This document shows, in pieces, positions 8,183-15,885 of a stretch of 40,732 bases of DNA (its first letter is position 1; each line of letters begins with the position of its first letter). Origin of the DNA: JAEVZK01 sp038202925 (lineage in GTDB: Bacteria; Armatimonadota; Fimbriimonadia; Fimbriimonadales; Fimbriimonadaceae); NCBI GenBank assembly GCA_038202925.1, contig JBBREM010000010.1:1-40732 (forward strand). Direction: 5' to 3'. The notes beneath the pieces were generated by a model. The model saw nothing but the letters and a program-made list of their open reading frames with translations. It was not told the origin of the DNA and ran no database searches. A program made the translations under genes and the position numbers.

Positions 8183-9160
8183 TTGAAGAAAATTGGCATC
8201 GCATTAGCGGCCCTCGGTCTGGCGACCGTCGGCCTGGCTCAGCAGCAGCTTTACAGTCCCGTGCGCTCAGCGGCGGATCAGAAGATCGGCTTCCGAGGCT
8301 GGGGCAGCGGCACCGTCGCGGAGACGGACGAGATGGCGTACGAGGGCACCCACTCCATCCGGATTTCGTCGCGCAACTTCTTCCAAGGCGGCTTTATCAT
8401 CTTCGTCTCCCCGGTCGATCTGAGTGCGCCCTTTAGCAATGCCAACAACATGCTGAGAGTAACGTTCAACGCGCCTGACGCATCCGCGACCATGGGCGGT
8501 GGGACGCCTGGCGGCGCTCCAGGCAAGAAAGGCGGGGGCGCGATCGGCGGAACTGGTGGCCCCGGCGGCCCCGGCGGAACGGGCCCCCAGCGCGGTGGAG
8601 AAGACGATCCGAATTCGCGCGGGGGAGGCAAAACGGGCTCGGCCAGCGCCGGACCGTCGACCCCGCTCACGATGATGCGGCTGGTCGTGACGACGACCGA
8701 CGGCAAGAAGAGCGAGACGTACGTCGCCATCTCAACCGGCACCGGCGGCGACCGAGGCTGGAAACAGTTCTCGATTCCGCTCCAAGGCATTACCGGCCTT
8801 GGCAACACGAATAAGCAAATTCAAAGCATCGCGTTTGCCGGAGATTCGGCGGCGACGTTCTACATCGGCGACCTGCGGGTGATCAACGACACGACCCCGA
8901 TCTCGGGCGAACTGCGGATCAACCGCACGAACCTCGCGTTAGGCGACGAGCTGACCCTGATCGGCTATGGCAACGGCGGCTCGAGCGTGCTCAAGTACGA
9001 ATGGGACTTTGACTCGGACGGCCAGGTCGATGCGGAAGGCCAGGCGATCAAACGCAAATTCCGGAAGCCCGGCGACATCAACATCACCCTCATGATCTCC
9101 GACAAGTACGGGCTGAAGAAGCCGTACAAGACAACGGTGAAGGTCAAGGTCAACCCGTAG
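8183..9160 (+). CDS. Secreted protein with Gly/Pro-rich insert and C-terminal PKD domain
   Basis: About 325 residues. A TTG start at 8183 follows GGAGG by 8 nt, one of the best ribosome binding sites in the window. The signal peptide is MKKIGIALAALGLATVGLAQ. Residues ~20-95 are a beta-rich module resembling a carbohydrate-binding jelly roll. They are interrupted at about 97-150 by a low-complexity Gly/Pro stretch (GGGTPGG, KKGGG, GGPGGPGG), after which beta strands resume (LVVTTTDGKKSETY, WKQFSIPLQGI, TFYIGDLRV). The last ~85 residues are PKD-like: YEWDFDSDGQVDAEG followed by KYGLKKPYKTTVKVKV. Likely periplasmic or surface-exposed; ligand unknown. Confidence 0.75.
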   Translation: MKKIGIALAALGLATVGLAQQQLYSPVRSAADQKIGFRGWGSGTVAETDEMAYEGTHSIRISSRNFFQGGFIIFVSPVDLSAPFSNANNMLRVTFNAPDASATMGGGTPGGAPGKKGGGAIGGTGGPGGPGGTGPQRGGEDDPNSRGGGKTGSASAGPSTPLTMMRLVVTTTDGKKSETYVAISTGTGGDRGWKQFSIPLQGITGLGNTNKQIQSIAFAGDSAATFYIGDLRVINDTTPISGELRINRTNLALGDELTLIGYGNGGSSVLKYEWDFDSDGQVDAEGQAIKRKFRKPGDINITLMISDKYGLKKPYKTTVKVKVNP

Positions 9161-9195
9161 GATTGTGGATTGTGGATTGTGGATTGTGGAATCAC
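9161..9195. repeat. Heptanucleotide tandem repeat (GATTGTG)4
   Basis: Four perfect copies of GATTGTG occupy 9161-9188, followed by a degenerate unit to 9195, directly after the stop codon of the PKD protein and 17 bp before the prfA stop. Related phased heptamers occur at 14246-14308 and 27501-27631. Confidence 0.85.
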
Positions 9196-9212
9196 GATCG
9201 TCTATTGCGACT

Positions 9213-10283
9213 TCATGCCGCCGTGTCTTCGGCTTCCGCTAGCTTTCTTGCCTGCTCTTCCTGAACGAGGCCGTCGATCATGGGCTGGATATCTCCATCC
9301 ATGAACGTGATCATGTTGTGCATCTGAAAGCCGATCCGGTGATCGGTGATGCGGCTTTGAGGAAAGTTGTACGTGCGGATCTTCTCGCTCCGGTCGCCTG
9401 ATCCGATCTGGCCCTTGCGGATACCTGCGCGCTCGGCGTGGGCATCGTCCTGCTTCGCCTGAAGCAGCTTCGCGCGCAGAACCGCCATCGCCTTCAGCTT
9501 GTTTTGCGCCTGGCTTCGCTCGTCTTGGCACGTGCTGACGAGCCCGGAGGGCCGGTGGATGATGCGGATGGCCGTCTCGTTCTTCTGCATGTGCTGCCCT
9601 CCTGCCGAGCTCGAACAGAAGGTCGAAATCTCAAGGTCTCTAAGATCGATCTCGAACTCGACTTCCTCGACCTCGGGGAGGACGGCCACCGTGGCCGTCG
9701 AGGTATGGATGCGCCCCTGCGATTCCGTCGCGGGCACGCGCTGCACGCGGTGGACGCCGCTTTCGTGCTTGAGCTGCGAGTAGGCCGCCTGGCCGTGGAT
9801 GTTGAAGACGACCTTGGAAAGCCCGCCGATCCCGCTTTCCTCGTGGTCGACGACCTCCATCTTCCACTTGCGACGCTCCGCATAGCGCGAATACATTCGG
9901 AAGAGCTCGTTGGCAAAGAGCGCCGCCTCGTCGCCCCCGGCAGCCGGGCGAATCTCGACGATGACGTCTTTGTCGTCCAGCGGATCCTTCGGCACGAGCA
10001 TCCGTTTGAGATCCTCTTCGAGGCTGCTGATCCGCGCCCGGGTCGGCTCGATCTCCTCAAGCGCCATCTCCTTCATCTCAGGATCGCTCAGCATCTCCTG
10101 CGCTTGCTCCAGCTCGTCGAGCGCCTTGCGGTACTCGCGAATGGTATGCACAATCGGCTCCAGCTCGGCGCGCTGCTTGCCGAGCCGCTGCATTTCGCGG
10201 TTGTCCGTCACCTTGTTGGGGTCGTTGTATTCGGCCTCAACCAGTTCGAACCGCTTTTCGATCTCCTCGAGCTTTTGGAGCAT
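9213..10283 (-). CDS. prfA: Peptide chain release factor 1
   Basis: 356 residues, normal for RF1, which terminates translation at UAA and UAG. The codon-recognition PxT motif is seen as RVPATES within VHRVQRVPATESQGRIHTS, and the peptidyl-tRNA hydrolysis motif GGQ as SAGGQHMQKNETAIRI. Most RF1 proteins have GGQHVNKTDSAVR, so the residues just after GGQ are unusual (M-Q-K-N-E). An N-terminal coiled coil covers about residues 1-110. The ATG at 10283 is chosen over an upstream TTG two codons earlier. It lies downstream of mutS on the same strand, with a palindromic spacer between. Confidence 0.96.
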   Translation of the reverse strand: MLQKLEEIEKRFELVEAEYNDPNKVTDNREMQRLGKQRAELEPIVHTIREYRKALDELEQAQEMLSDPEMKEMALEEIEPTRARISSLEEDLKRMLVPKDPLDDKDVIVEIRPAAGGDEAALFANELFRMYSRYAERRKWKMEVVDHEESGIGGLSKVVFNIHGQAAYSQLKHESGVHRVQRVPATESQGRIHTSTATVAVLPEVEEVEFEIDLRDLEISTFCSSSAGGQHMQKNETAIRIIHRPSGLVSTCQDERSQAQNKLKAMAVLRAKLLQAKQDDAHAERAGIRKGQIGSGDRSEKIRTYNFPQSRITDHRIGFQMHNMITFMDGDIQPMIDGLVQEEQARKLAEAEDTAA

Positions 10284-10339
10284 GTGCAATTGATTCTACC
10301 GACGCGGCACAACTTCAATTGCGGAAGATATGCGCCTCC

Positions 10340-10418
10340 GTGGTTGGAGGGTCCCGCTCCGTCGGGACCATTCTTGCATGTCAGGACCGGTCGACACGGG
10401 GGTCGATCCTCCAGCCAC
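10340..10418. repeat. Nested palindromic element between mutS and prfA
   Basis: Outer arms GTGGTTGGAGG (10340-10350) and CCTCCAGCCAC (10408-10418) pair with one mismatch. Inside is a perfect 7-bp hairpin GGTCCCG/CGGGACC (10350-10356 with 10363-10369, 6-nt loop). The element starts at the mutS stop codon. No T-run follows, so it may be a REP-like element or an mRNA-stabilising structure rather than a classical terminator. Confidence 0.6.
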
Positions 10419-13018
10419 TATTTCGCGAACTTCCGCTTCCACTCATCCAGCAGCCGAAGTGCATCCAGCGGCGTGAGCTGATCGACGTCCACGCCCTGCA
10501 GCGCCTTCATCACCGGCGGCTCTTCAAACTCGAAGAGGGTCATCTGCAGCTTCTGAGTCTGCGCGGCAACCGGCGGCTCGGCCTTCTGCTCCAGCTCGTC
10601 CAGAATCTGCTTCGCGCGCAGCAGCACGACGCCCGGCACGCCGGCCATGCGGGCCACGTGGATTCCGTACGAGCGGTCAGTGCCTCCTGGAAGAACGCGG
10701 TGAGTCCACACGATCTCGTCGCCGAACTCCTCGACCGCCACGCGGTAGTTCGCGATCCCCGAAATCTGCTCGGCGAGCGCATTGAGCTGATGATAGTGGG
10801 TGGCAAACATCGTCTTCGCGCCAATCGTCGCGAGGTGCTCGATCATCGCCCACGCGATCGCGAGGCCGTCGTAGGTGCTCGTCCCGCGCCCCACTTCATC
10901 GAGGATGACGAGGGACCGCGCGGTGGCATGGTTGAGGATGTTGGCGCTCTCCACCATCTCCACCATAAAGGTGCTCTGGCCGAGCGCCAGTTCGTCCTTC
11001 GCGCCGATGCGGGCGAAGATGCGGTCGCACAGACCTAAGCGGCAGGACTTGGCGGGCACAAACGAGCCGATCTGCGCAAGCAAAATGATGAGGGCGTTTT
11101 GCCGCAGATACGTCGACTTCCCGGCCATATTGGGGCCAGTTAGGATGACCACGCGGACCGGCTCGCCTTCAATACCGCCATACCCCAACACCCCAATACC
11201 CGTATCATTTGGCACAAACGAGTTCGTCGTCGCCTCCACCACCGGATGACGCCCCGACTTGATCTCCAGCACGTCCTCTTCCACCAAAACCGGCTTCACG
11301 TAACCCCGCCGCGAGGCCACCTCGGCTAGCGCAGCGAGGACGTCGATCTCCGCCAGCGCCCGCGACGTCTGCAGCAGCGCGTGGCTATGCTCGGCGATCC
11401 GCAGCCGCACGCGGGTGAAGATATCGACTTCCAACGCGACCGCCTTCTCCTGCGCGCCAAGCACGAGCGATTCGTGCTCCTTCAATTCCGCTGTGATGTA
11501 ACGTTCGCCGTTCGCCGTCGTCTGCTTGCGGATGTAATCCGCCGGCACCTTCTCGACCTGCGATTTGCTGACCTCGAGGAAGTAGCCAAATACTGAGTTG
11601 AAGCCCACCTTCAGGTTGTGGATCCCCGTCTTCTCGCGCTCCTGCTGTTCGAGGCTGGCGATGTAGGATTTGCCGTTCTTACTCAAATCGCGCAGCTTGT
11701 CGAGCTCGGCGTCGTAGCCGGGCTTCACAATTCCGCCCTCGCGCAGGGTGTGCGGCGGTTCGGAAACGATCGCCTGATCGAGCAAGTGGGCGATTTCGCC
11801 ATGGTCGGCCAACTGCTCGCGCAGCTCTTGAATGCGGCCCAGCCCCACCTTGCGCAAGGGCTCGGCAAGCGCGGGCAGCACCAGAAGTGAGGCTTTCAGG
11901 GCGGCGAGATCGCGCGGGCCGGCGAGGCCGGTGGCGGTGCGCGAGACGAGGCGCTCCAGATCCGCCAGACGCGACAGCGCGTCGCGCACGTCGCCTCGCA
12001 CGAGTTGCTGAGTGAGGAATCGCTCCACCGCGTCCTGCCGCTGCCCGATTTCCTTCACGTCAAGTAACGGCTGCTCAATCCAGCGGCGCATCAGCCGGGC
12101 GCCCATGCTCGTCACCGTCTCGTCGAGCACGCTTAGGAGGGTGAATTTGCGGGAGCCGTCCTGCATGTTCTGCGTCAGCTCCAGCGAGCGCCGCGTCGCC
12201 GGATCGAGCCGCATGAAGCCGTCGACCGAGTAGGAGGAAATCGAATCGACATGCCCCAGCGGCAGCTTGTTCTTCTCCGCGTAGGCGAGGATCATGCTCG
12301 CCGCCACCACCGCCGATGGCTTGTCTTCCAGCCCGAACCCGTTGAGATTGGCGACGCCGAATTGGTCGGTTAGCCTGCGCACCGCGCGGTCGGTGCTGAG
12401 AGCTTGCAAAGGCGTGATCGAGGAGCCGAGGCTTCCGCTCGCCAGTTCGCCATACGCCTCCGCGTTCTGCCCGACGAGCAGCTCGCTGGGGCGGATGCGC
12501 GAAAGCTCTTGGAGGAGCTGCTCTTCAATGGCCTCGCCCTCCATCTCCGTGACCACGAATTCGCCGGTGCTCGGATCGAGCGTGGCGAGTCCCGCGCGGC
12601 CATCCTGTACGCAGATCGCGGCGAGGAAGTTGTTGGCCGATGCGGGCAACATCGAATCCTCGACCAGCGTGCCCGGAGTCAGCACGCGGGTGACCCCGCG
12701 CTTCACTAGGCCCTTGGCCTCCTTGGGGTTCTCGAGTTGATCGCACAGCGCCACCTTGAGGCCTTGCTGGAGCAGGCGCGCCAGGTACTTCTCAACCGAA
12801 TGGAACGGCACCCCCGCCATCGGCATCCGCTCCCCGCCGTCGTCGCGCGCGGTCAGCGTGATCTCCAAAGCCTTAGACGCGGCCTCTGCGTCCTCGCCAT
12901 AGAATTCGTAAAAGTCGCCCACGCGCATGGCGAGCAACACGCCCGGATGCTCATCCTTGGCGTTGAAGTATTGCTGCAGCATCGGCGTGCGCGCCTTCAC
13001 GATAGGTCTAGTATTCAC
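10418..13018 (-). CDS. mutS: DNA mismatch repair protein MutS
   Basis: 866 residues, normal length. The mismatch-recognition F-Y-E motif is at residues 36-38 (GDFYEFYGEDA), with the connector and clamp domains following. The ATPase domain has Walker A GPNMAGKSTYLRQ, Walker B LVILDEVGRGTSTYDG and a THYHQLNAL motif; the C-terminal helix-turn-helix segment and DALRLLDEWKRKF tail close the protein. The start is GTG at 13018; a second GTG at 13000 (VKARTPML) is equally plausible, with an AATACT hexamer about 9 nt before it. MutS binds mismatches and recruits MutL for strand excision. prfA is downstream on the same strand and fpg lies elsewhere in the window, but there is no repair operon. Confidence 0.97.
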   Translation of the reverse strand: MNTRPIVKARTPMLQQYFNAKDEHPGVLLAMRVGDFYEFYGEDAEAASKALEITLTARDDGGERMPMAGVPFHSVEKYLARLLQQGLKVALCDQLENPKEAKGLVKRGVTRVLTPGTLVEDSMLPASANNFLAAICVQDGRAGLATLDPSTGEFVVTEMEGEAIEEQLLQELSRIRPSELLVGQNAEAYGELASGSLGSSITPLQALSTDRAVRRLTDQFGVANLNGFGLEDKPSAVVAASMILAYAEKNKLPLGHVDSISSYSVDGFMRLDPATRRSLELTQNMQDGSRKFTLLSVLDETVTSMGARLMRRWIEQPLLDVKEIGQRQDAVERFLTQQLVRGDVRDALSRLADLERLVSRTATGLAGPRDLAALKASLLVLPALAEPLRKVGLGRIQELREQLADHGEIAHLLDQAIVSEPPHTLREGGIVKPGYDAELDKLRDLSKNGKSYIASLEQQEREKTGIHNLKVGFNSVFGYFLEVSKSQVEKVPADYIRKQTTANGERYITAELKEHESLVLGAQEKAVALEVDIFTRVRLRIAEHSHALLQTSRALAEIDVLAALAEVASRRGYVKPVLVEEDVLEIKSGRHPVVEATTNSFVPNDTGIGVLGYGGIEGEPVRVVILTGPNMAGKSTYLRQNALIILLAQIGSFVPAKSCRLGLCDRIFARIGAKDELALGQSTFMVEMVESANILNHATARSLVILDEVGRGTSTYDGLAIAWAMIEHLATIGAKTMFATHYHQLNALAEQISGIANYRVAVEEFGDEIVWTHRVLPGGTDRSYGIHVARMAGVPGVVLLRAKQILDELEQKAEPPVAAQTQKLQMTLFEFEEPPVMKALQGVDVDQLTPLDALRLLDEWKRKFAK

Positions 13019-13329
13019 CGGGAGTGGTGTACAGACGTGCGCTGTTACAGATTTTGCGCGGGATTCGCGCGCTCAGAGATGTCATCCCGAGCGAAGCCGA
13101 GGCATCGAGCAAGCCGTTGTTTTGTAGTTTCACTGCGACCTGGATTCCTCGGCAAGCTCGGAAAGACAATTGTGGATCGGCCTGTGGAGTTGTCATCCCG
13201 AGCGAAGCAGAGAGATCGAAACAATCCCAGTGGCGGGGGCATCCTGCCCCCGTCTCCGGCGAAGCCGGAGCTACTGCTGGACCTGCGGCCCAGCGGCGAC
13301 AGGAATGTCACCGCCACGCCGACGAACAG
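13019..13329. repeat. Repeat-rich spacer: dispersed palindromes plus two perfect hairpins
   Basis: The 311-bp spacer upstream of mutS has no convincing gene. TGTCATCCCGAGCGAAGC occurs at 13080-13097 and again at 13192-13209; a degenerate inverted copy (CCTCGGCAAGCTCGGA) lies at 13147-13162. Then come two perfect hairpins: CGGGGGCA/TGCCCCCG (13234-13241 with 13245-13252, loop TCC) and CTCCGGC/GCCGGAG (13254-13260 with 13264-13270, loop GAA). The first resembles a hairpin inside the coding region at 40608-40624. Confidence 0.75.
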
Positions 13330-13635
13330 CTACTTCAGCTCATCCGGCCAGACGGTGACGGACTTGTCGCCCGTTTTGATCGCCTTCTGCACGTACACGA
13401 TCTTGTCGTCGCAGCCGATGCTCAGCTTGTTCATGCCGGGGCTCACGCTGGCGACGTTCGCCTCGGTGCCGAAGGCGGCGACATCGTCGCGCGGGGAGAG
13501 CAGCGAGCAGTTCGCCGGCAGCTGCACGCTTACCGACATCTTCCCCGCCTTGCTGTCCTCGCCGTGGGTGACGATCCACCCGCCGATCGACATCGCGGCG
13601 CTGAAAACGATGGACATGATGATGCGCTTGCTCAT
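13330..13635 (-). CDS. Small putative secreted protein
   Basis: 101 residues, not recognised. An N-terminal signal-like segment (MSKRIIMSIVFSAAMSIGGWIV) is followed by a short soluble part containing VSVQLPANCSLLSP and NKLSIGCDDKIVYVQKAIK, with two cysteines that could form a disulfide after export. It is divergent from gmhA, with about 50 bp between starts. Codon usage is G+C-rich like its neighbours, which supports it being real. Confidence 0.5.
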   Translation of the reverse strand: MSKRIIMSIVFSAAMSIGGWIVTHGEDSKAGKMSVSVQLPANCSLLSPRDDVAAFGTEANVASVSPGMNKLSIGCDDKIVYVQKAIKTGDKSVTVWPDELK

Positions 13636-13685
13636 GGCTCTTTATTTCCTATTCCACATTTGGGCTCTCGGGTAGGGTGAGATTC

Positions 13686-14261
13686 ATGCGCGGAGGGCTA
13701 CTGGCGGCTTTGGAGGATGCGGAGCGGCTGCTGTCCGAGTTCCGCCGCGATCCGGCCACGCTCGAAGCGATGGAAGGTGCCGTTCGCGCGATTTCAGCGG
13801 CCTTCAAGCGGCGAGGCCGGGTGCTGAGCTGCGGCAACGGCGGAAGCATGGCGGACGCGATGCACTTCGCCGAGGAATTCTCCGGCCGCTTCCGCGAGGA
13901 CCGCGAGCCCTACCCCGCCATCGCCCTCTCCGATCCCACCCACCTCACTTGCGTCGCCAACGATTACGGCTTCGAGCACGTCTTCTCGCGCCAAGTAGAG
14001 GCGCTGGGCCATGAGAGCGACGTGCTGCTGCTGCTCAGCACCAGCGGCAACTCGCCGAGCATCGTGAAAGCCGCCGAGGCGGCGAAGGCAAGGAAGATGG
14101 TCGTGATCGGCTGCCTCGGACGCGGGGGCGGTCTGGTGAAGCCCCTCTGCGATATCGTGCTGCACGCGCCGGGCGAGGGTTCGGACCGCATCCAGGAGAT
14201 CCACATGCTCGCCCTCCATGCGATCATTGAGGCGGTGGAAAAAGTGATGGTCGATGGTTGA
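13686..14261 (+). CDS. gmhA: SIS-domain D-sedoheptulose 7-phosphate isomerase
   Basis: 191 residues. GmhA converts sedoheptulose 7-phosphate to glycero-manno-heptose 7-phosphate, the first step toward the heptose of lipopolysaccharide core or S-layer glycans. The sugar-phosphate site motifs are present: SCGNGGSMADAMHFAEEFSGRF near residue 47, LSTSGNSPSIVKAAEAAK near 116, and the metal/catalytic segment DRIQEIHMLALHAIIEAVE near the C-terminus (Gln, Glu and His). ATG 13686 is preferred to GTG 13677 because GGTAGGGTGAG precedes it. The gene ends inside a heptamer repeat array and is followed after 6 bp by an ArnT-like glycosyltransferase, which fits a lipid or envelope glycan role. Confidence 0.9.
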   Translation: MRGGLLAALEDAERLLSEFRRDPATLEAMEGAVRAISAAFKRRGRVLSCGNGGSMADAMHFAEEFSGRFREDREPYPAIALSDPTHLTCVANDYGFEHVFSRQVEALGHESDVLLLLSTSGNSPSIVKAAEAAKARKMVVIGCLGRGGGLVKPLCDIVLHAPGEGSDRIQEIHMLALHAIIEAVEKVMVDG

Positions 14262-14308
14262 TCGCTGATGGCTAATCAACCGTCAACCATCAAGGATCAG
14301 CCATCACG
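14246..14308. repeat. Phased heptamer array across the gmhA/glycosyltransferase junction
   Basis: Nine consecutive 7-nt units run without phase slip: GATGGTC, GATGGTT, GATCGCT, GATGGCT, AATCAAC, CGTCAAC, CATCAAG, GATCAGC, CATCACG. The second half is roughly the reverse complement of the first, so the array can fold on itself. It encodes the gmhA stop codon and the start codon plus first ~14 residues of the next gene. Confidence 0.7.
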
Positions 14309-15875
14309 GCTTACGGCGATCACCTGGCTATTCGCCACCCTCCCCCTCCTCGGCTGGTGGCTGACCGGCCTTTTCGATATGGACGAGGGGTTCTATGGCG
14401 CGGTCGTCGCCGAGATGAACCGGCGAGGCGAGTGGATTACCCCTTACTACAACGGGCAGCCCTGGTTTGAAAAGCCGATCCTGCTCTACTGGGTCGCCAA
14501 GCCGTTCATGTTCATATTTGGCGATTGGGTCGGCCCGCGCATTCCCAGCATTCTCGCCACCCTCGCCACCTACTGGCTCCTCGCCTGGTTCTGCCGGCGG
14601 CATTTTGGGGCTCAAACATCGCGTTGGTGTCTGCTGGTTTATGCGTCGTCGGTGCTCGTCGTCGGGCTGGGGCGGCTGATGATGACGGATGCGCTGCTCG
14701 CCTTCTGCCTGGCCGGTGCCTTTATCTTCTTCTGGGAATCGCTGGTCGGCGACCGCCGCTGGCGGCTACTCAGCGCCTTCTTTCTCGGTCTGAGCGTGCT
14801 CGCGAAGGGCCCGGTTGGATTGATGCTTTTCGTGCCGGTGGCAGCCTACACGTTGTGGCGAGAGAGGGAGATGCGCCCAGCCTTTCGAGGCTGGTGGCTC
14901 GCCGGGACCGTCATTCTCCTCGCAACCGCCGCCACTTGGTACCTGCCCGCTTATCTTGTGAACGGCGATCGGTTCGTGCAGCAGTTCCTTATCGAGCAAA
15001 ACCTCAATCGATTCACAGGAGGCGATCTCGCTCACATTTTGCCATTTCCGAAGGAATGGCCCGCATTGCTGAAAATCGTTGCCGGATCGCCTTACTATAT
15101 TCTGGTTCTCTTCGTGCTCACCCTACCGTGGTCGTTCTATTGGAGAAGAGCCTGGATCGCGAACAATGACCGGTTCGGCAGATTCTTAACTTCGTGGTGC
15201 CTTGTCCCATTTGTCTTTTTCACGATCAGCAGCGCTAAGTTGCCGCACTACGTCCTGCCATGCTGTCTCCCGATGGCGATGATCGTCGGGCGATGGGTTT
15301 CGGGTAGCGGCGAGGCTCCCACCCCCAACCCCCTCCCTCAGTTTCCGGACAATCTAGAGTCGACTGCGAACCCACTCGCCGCGAAACCGAGGGAGGGGGC
15401 ATTGGTTCTCCGCTTTCCATGGATAACCGCCGCCGTCGTCGCGGTGCTTGTCAACGTAGCCTTCGTGGCCTATTACCGCCTTCCCGCCGCGGGGGCAACG
15501 TCCGAAGCGGACCAGATCGCGTTCTACGTACGGGACCACATCGCCGCCGGAGAACATGTGGTGGCCTATCAGATGGGCCGCCGTGAGCACGAAATGGGTA
15601 CCGGCAGGCTCAAGATCATGGAGACCGTTCATCCCTCGCTGGTGATGTATCTTCTGGCCGCTCCAGCCGTAGACATCGAAAAGCCGGTCCGTGAACTCGA
15701 CGACTTCTCAGCGCTAGTGAGCGATCCAAGCCCGCAATGGGTCATTACCCGCTGGAACCGGCTTGGGGCGATAGATTTCGTCTATGCCAAGGACGCGGGC
15801 AGACCGCTGCGCCTAGTACAGACAGTCGATGCGCCAAATCTCTACCGCCTCTTCTACATGCCGTCACGGCGGTAG
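14268..15875 (+). CDS. ArnT-like (GT83/PMT family) membrane glycosyltransferase
   Basis: 535 residues with about 10-12 hydrophobic segments. This fold uses polyprenyl-phosphate sugars to glycosylate lipid A or other acceptors on the outer face of the inner membrane. The catalytic-loop acidic motif is DMDEGFYG at residues 37-44, followed by GQPWFEKPILLYW near 64, LGRLMMTDALLAFC near 138 and AKGPVGLMLF near 180, all typical of ArnT/PMT_2 proteins. Residues ~350-378 (TPNPLPQFP to KPREGA) come from an inserted ~90-bp palindromic repeat. A soluble tail follows the last membrane segments. The first ~14 residues are encoded by a heptamer array, so the true start may be slightly later. It is probably co-transcribed with gmhA. 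Confidence 0.85.
   Translation: MANQPSTIKDQPSRLTAITWLFATLPLLGWWLTGLFDMDEGFYGAVVAEMNRRGEWITPYYNGQPWFEKPILLYWVAKPFMFIFGDWVGPRIPSILATLATYWLLAWFCRRHFGAQTSRWCLLVYASSVLVVGLGRLMMTDALLAFCLAGAFIFFWESLVGDRRWRLLSAFFLGLSVLAKGPVGLMLFVPVAAYTLWREREMRPAFRGWWLAGTVILLATAATWYLPAYLVNGDRFVQQFLIEQNLNRFTGGDLAHILPFPKEWPALLKIVAGSPYYILVLFVLTLPWSFYWRRAWIANNDRFGRFLTSWCLVPFVFFTISSAKLPHYVLPCCLPMAMIVGRWVSGSGEAPTPNPLPQFPDNLESTANPLAAKPREGALVLRFPWITAAVVAVLVNVAFVAYYRLPAAGATSEADQIAFYVRDHIAAGEHVVAYQMGRREHEMGTGRLKIMETVHPSLVMYLLAAPAVDIEKPVRELDDFSALVSDPSPQWVITRWNRLGAIDFVYAKDAGRPLRLVQTVDAPNLYRLFYMPSRR
15316..15401 (+). repeat. Palindromic element, copy A, inside the ArnT-like gene
   Basis: Reads CCCAACCCCCTCCCTCAGTT near the left end and GAAACCGAGGGAGGGGGC at the right; the ends are inverted repeats (GCCCCCTCCCTCGGTTTC type). 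It aligns with copy B in metG on the coding strand over its whole length, with shared CAGTTTCCGGACAA and GAAACCGAGGGAGGGGGC blocks. Translation continues through it without a stop. Confidence 0.8.
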
Positions 15876-15885
15876 CAACCTCCGC

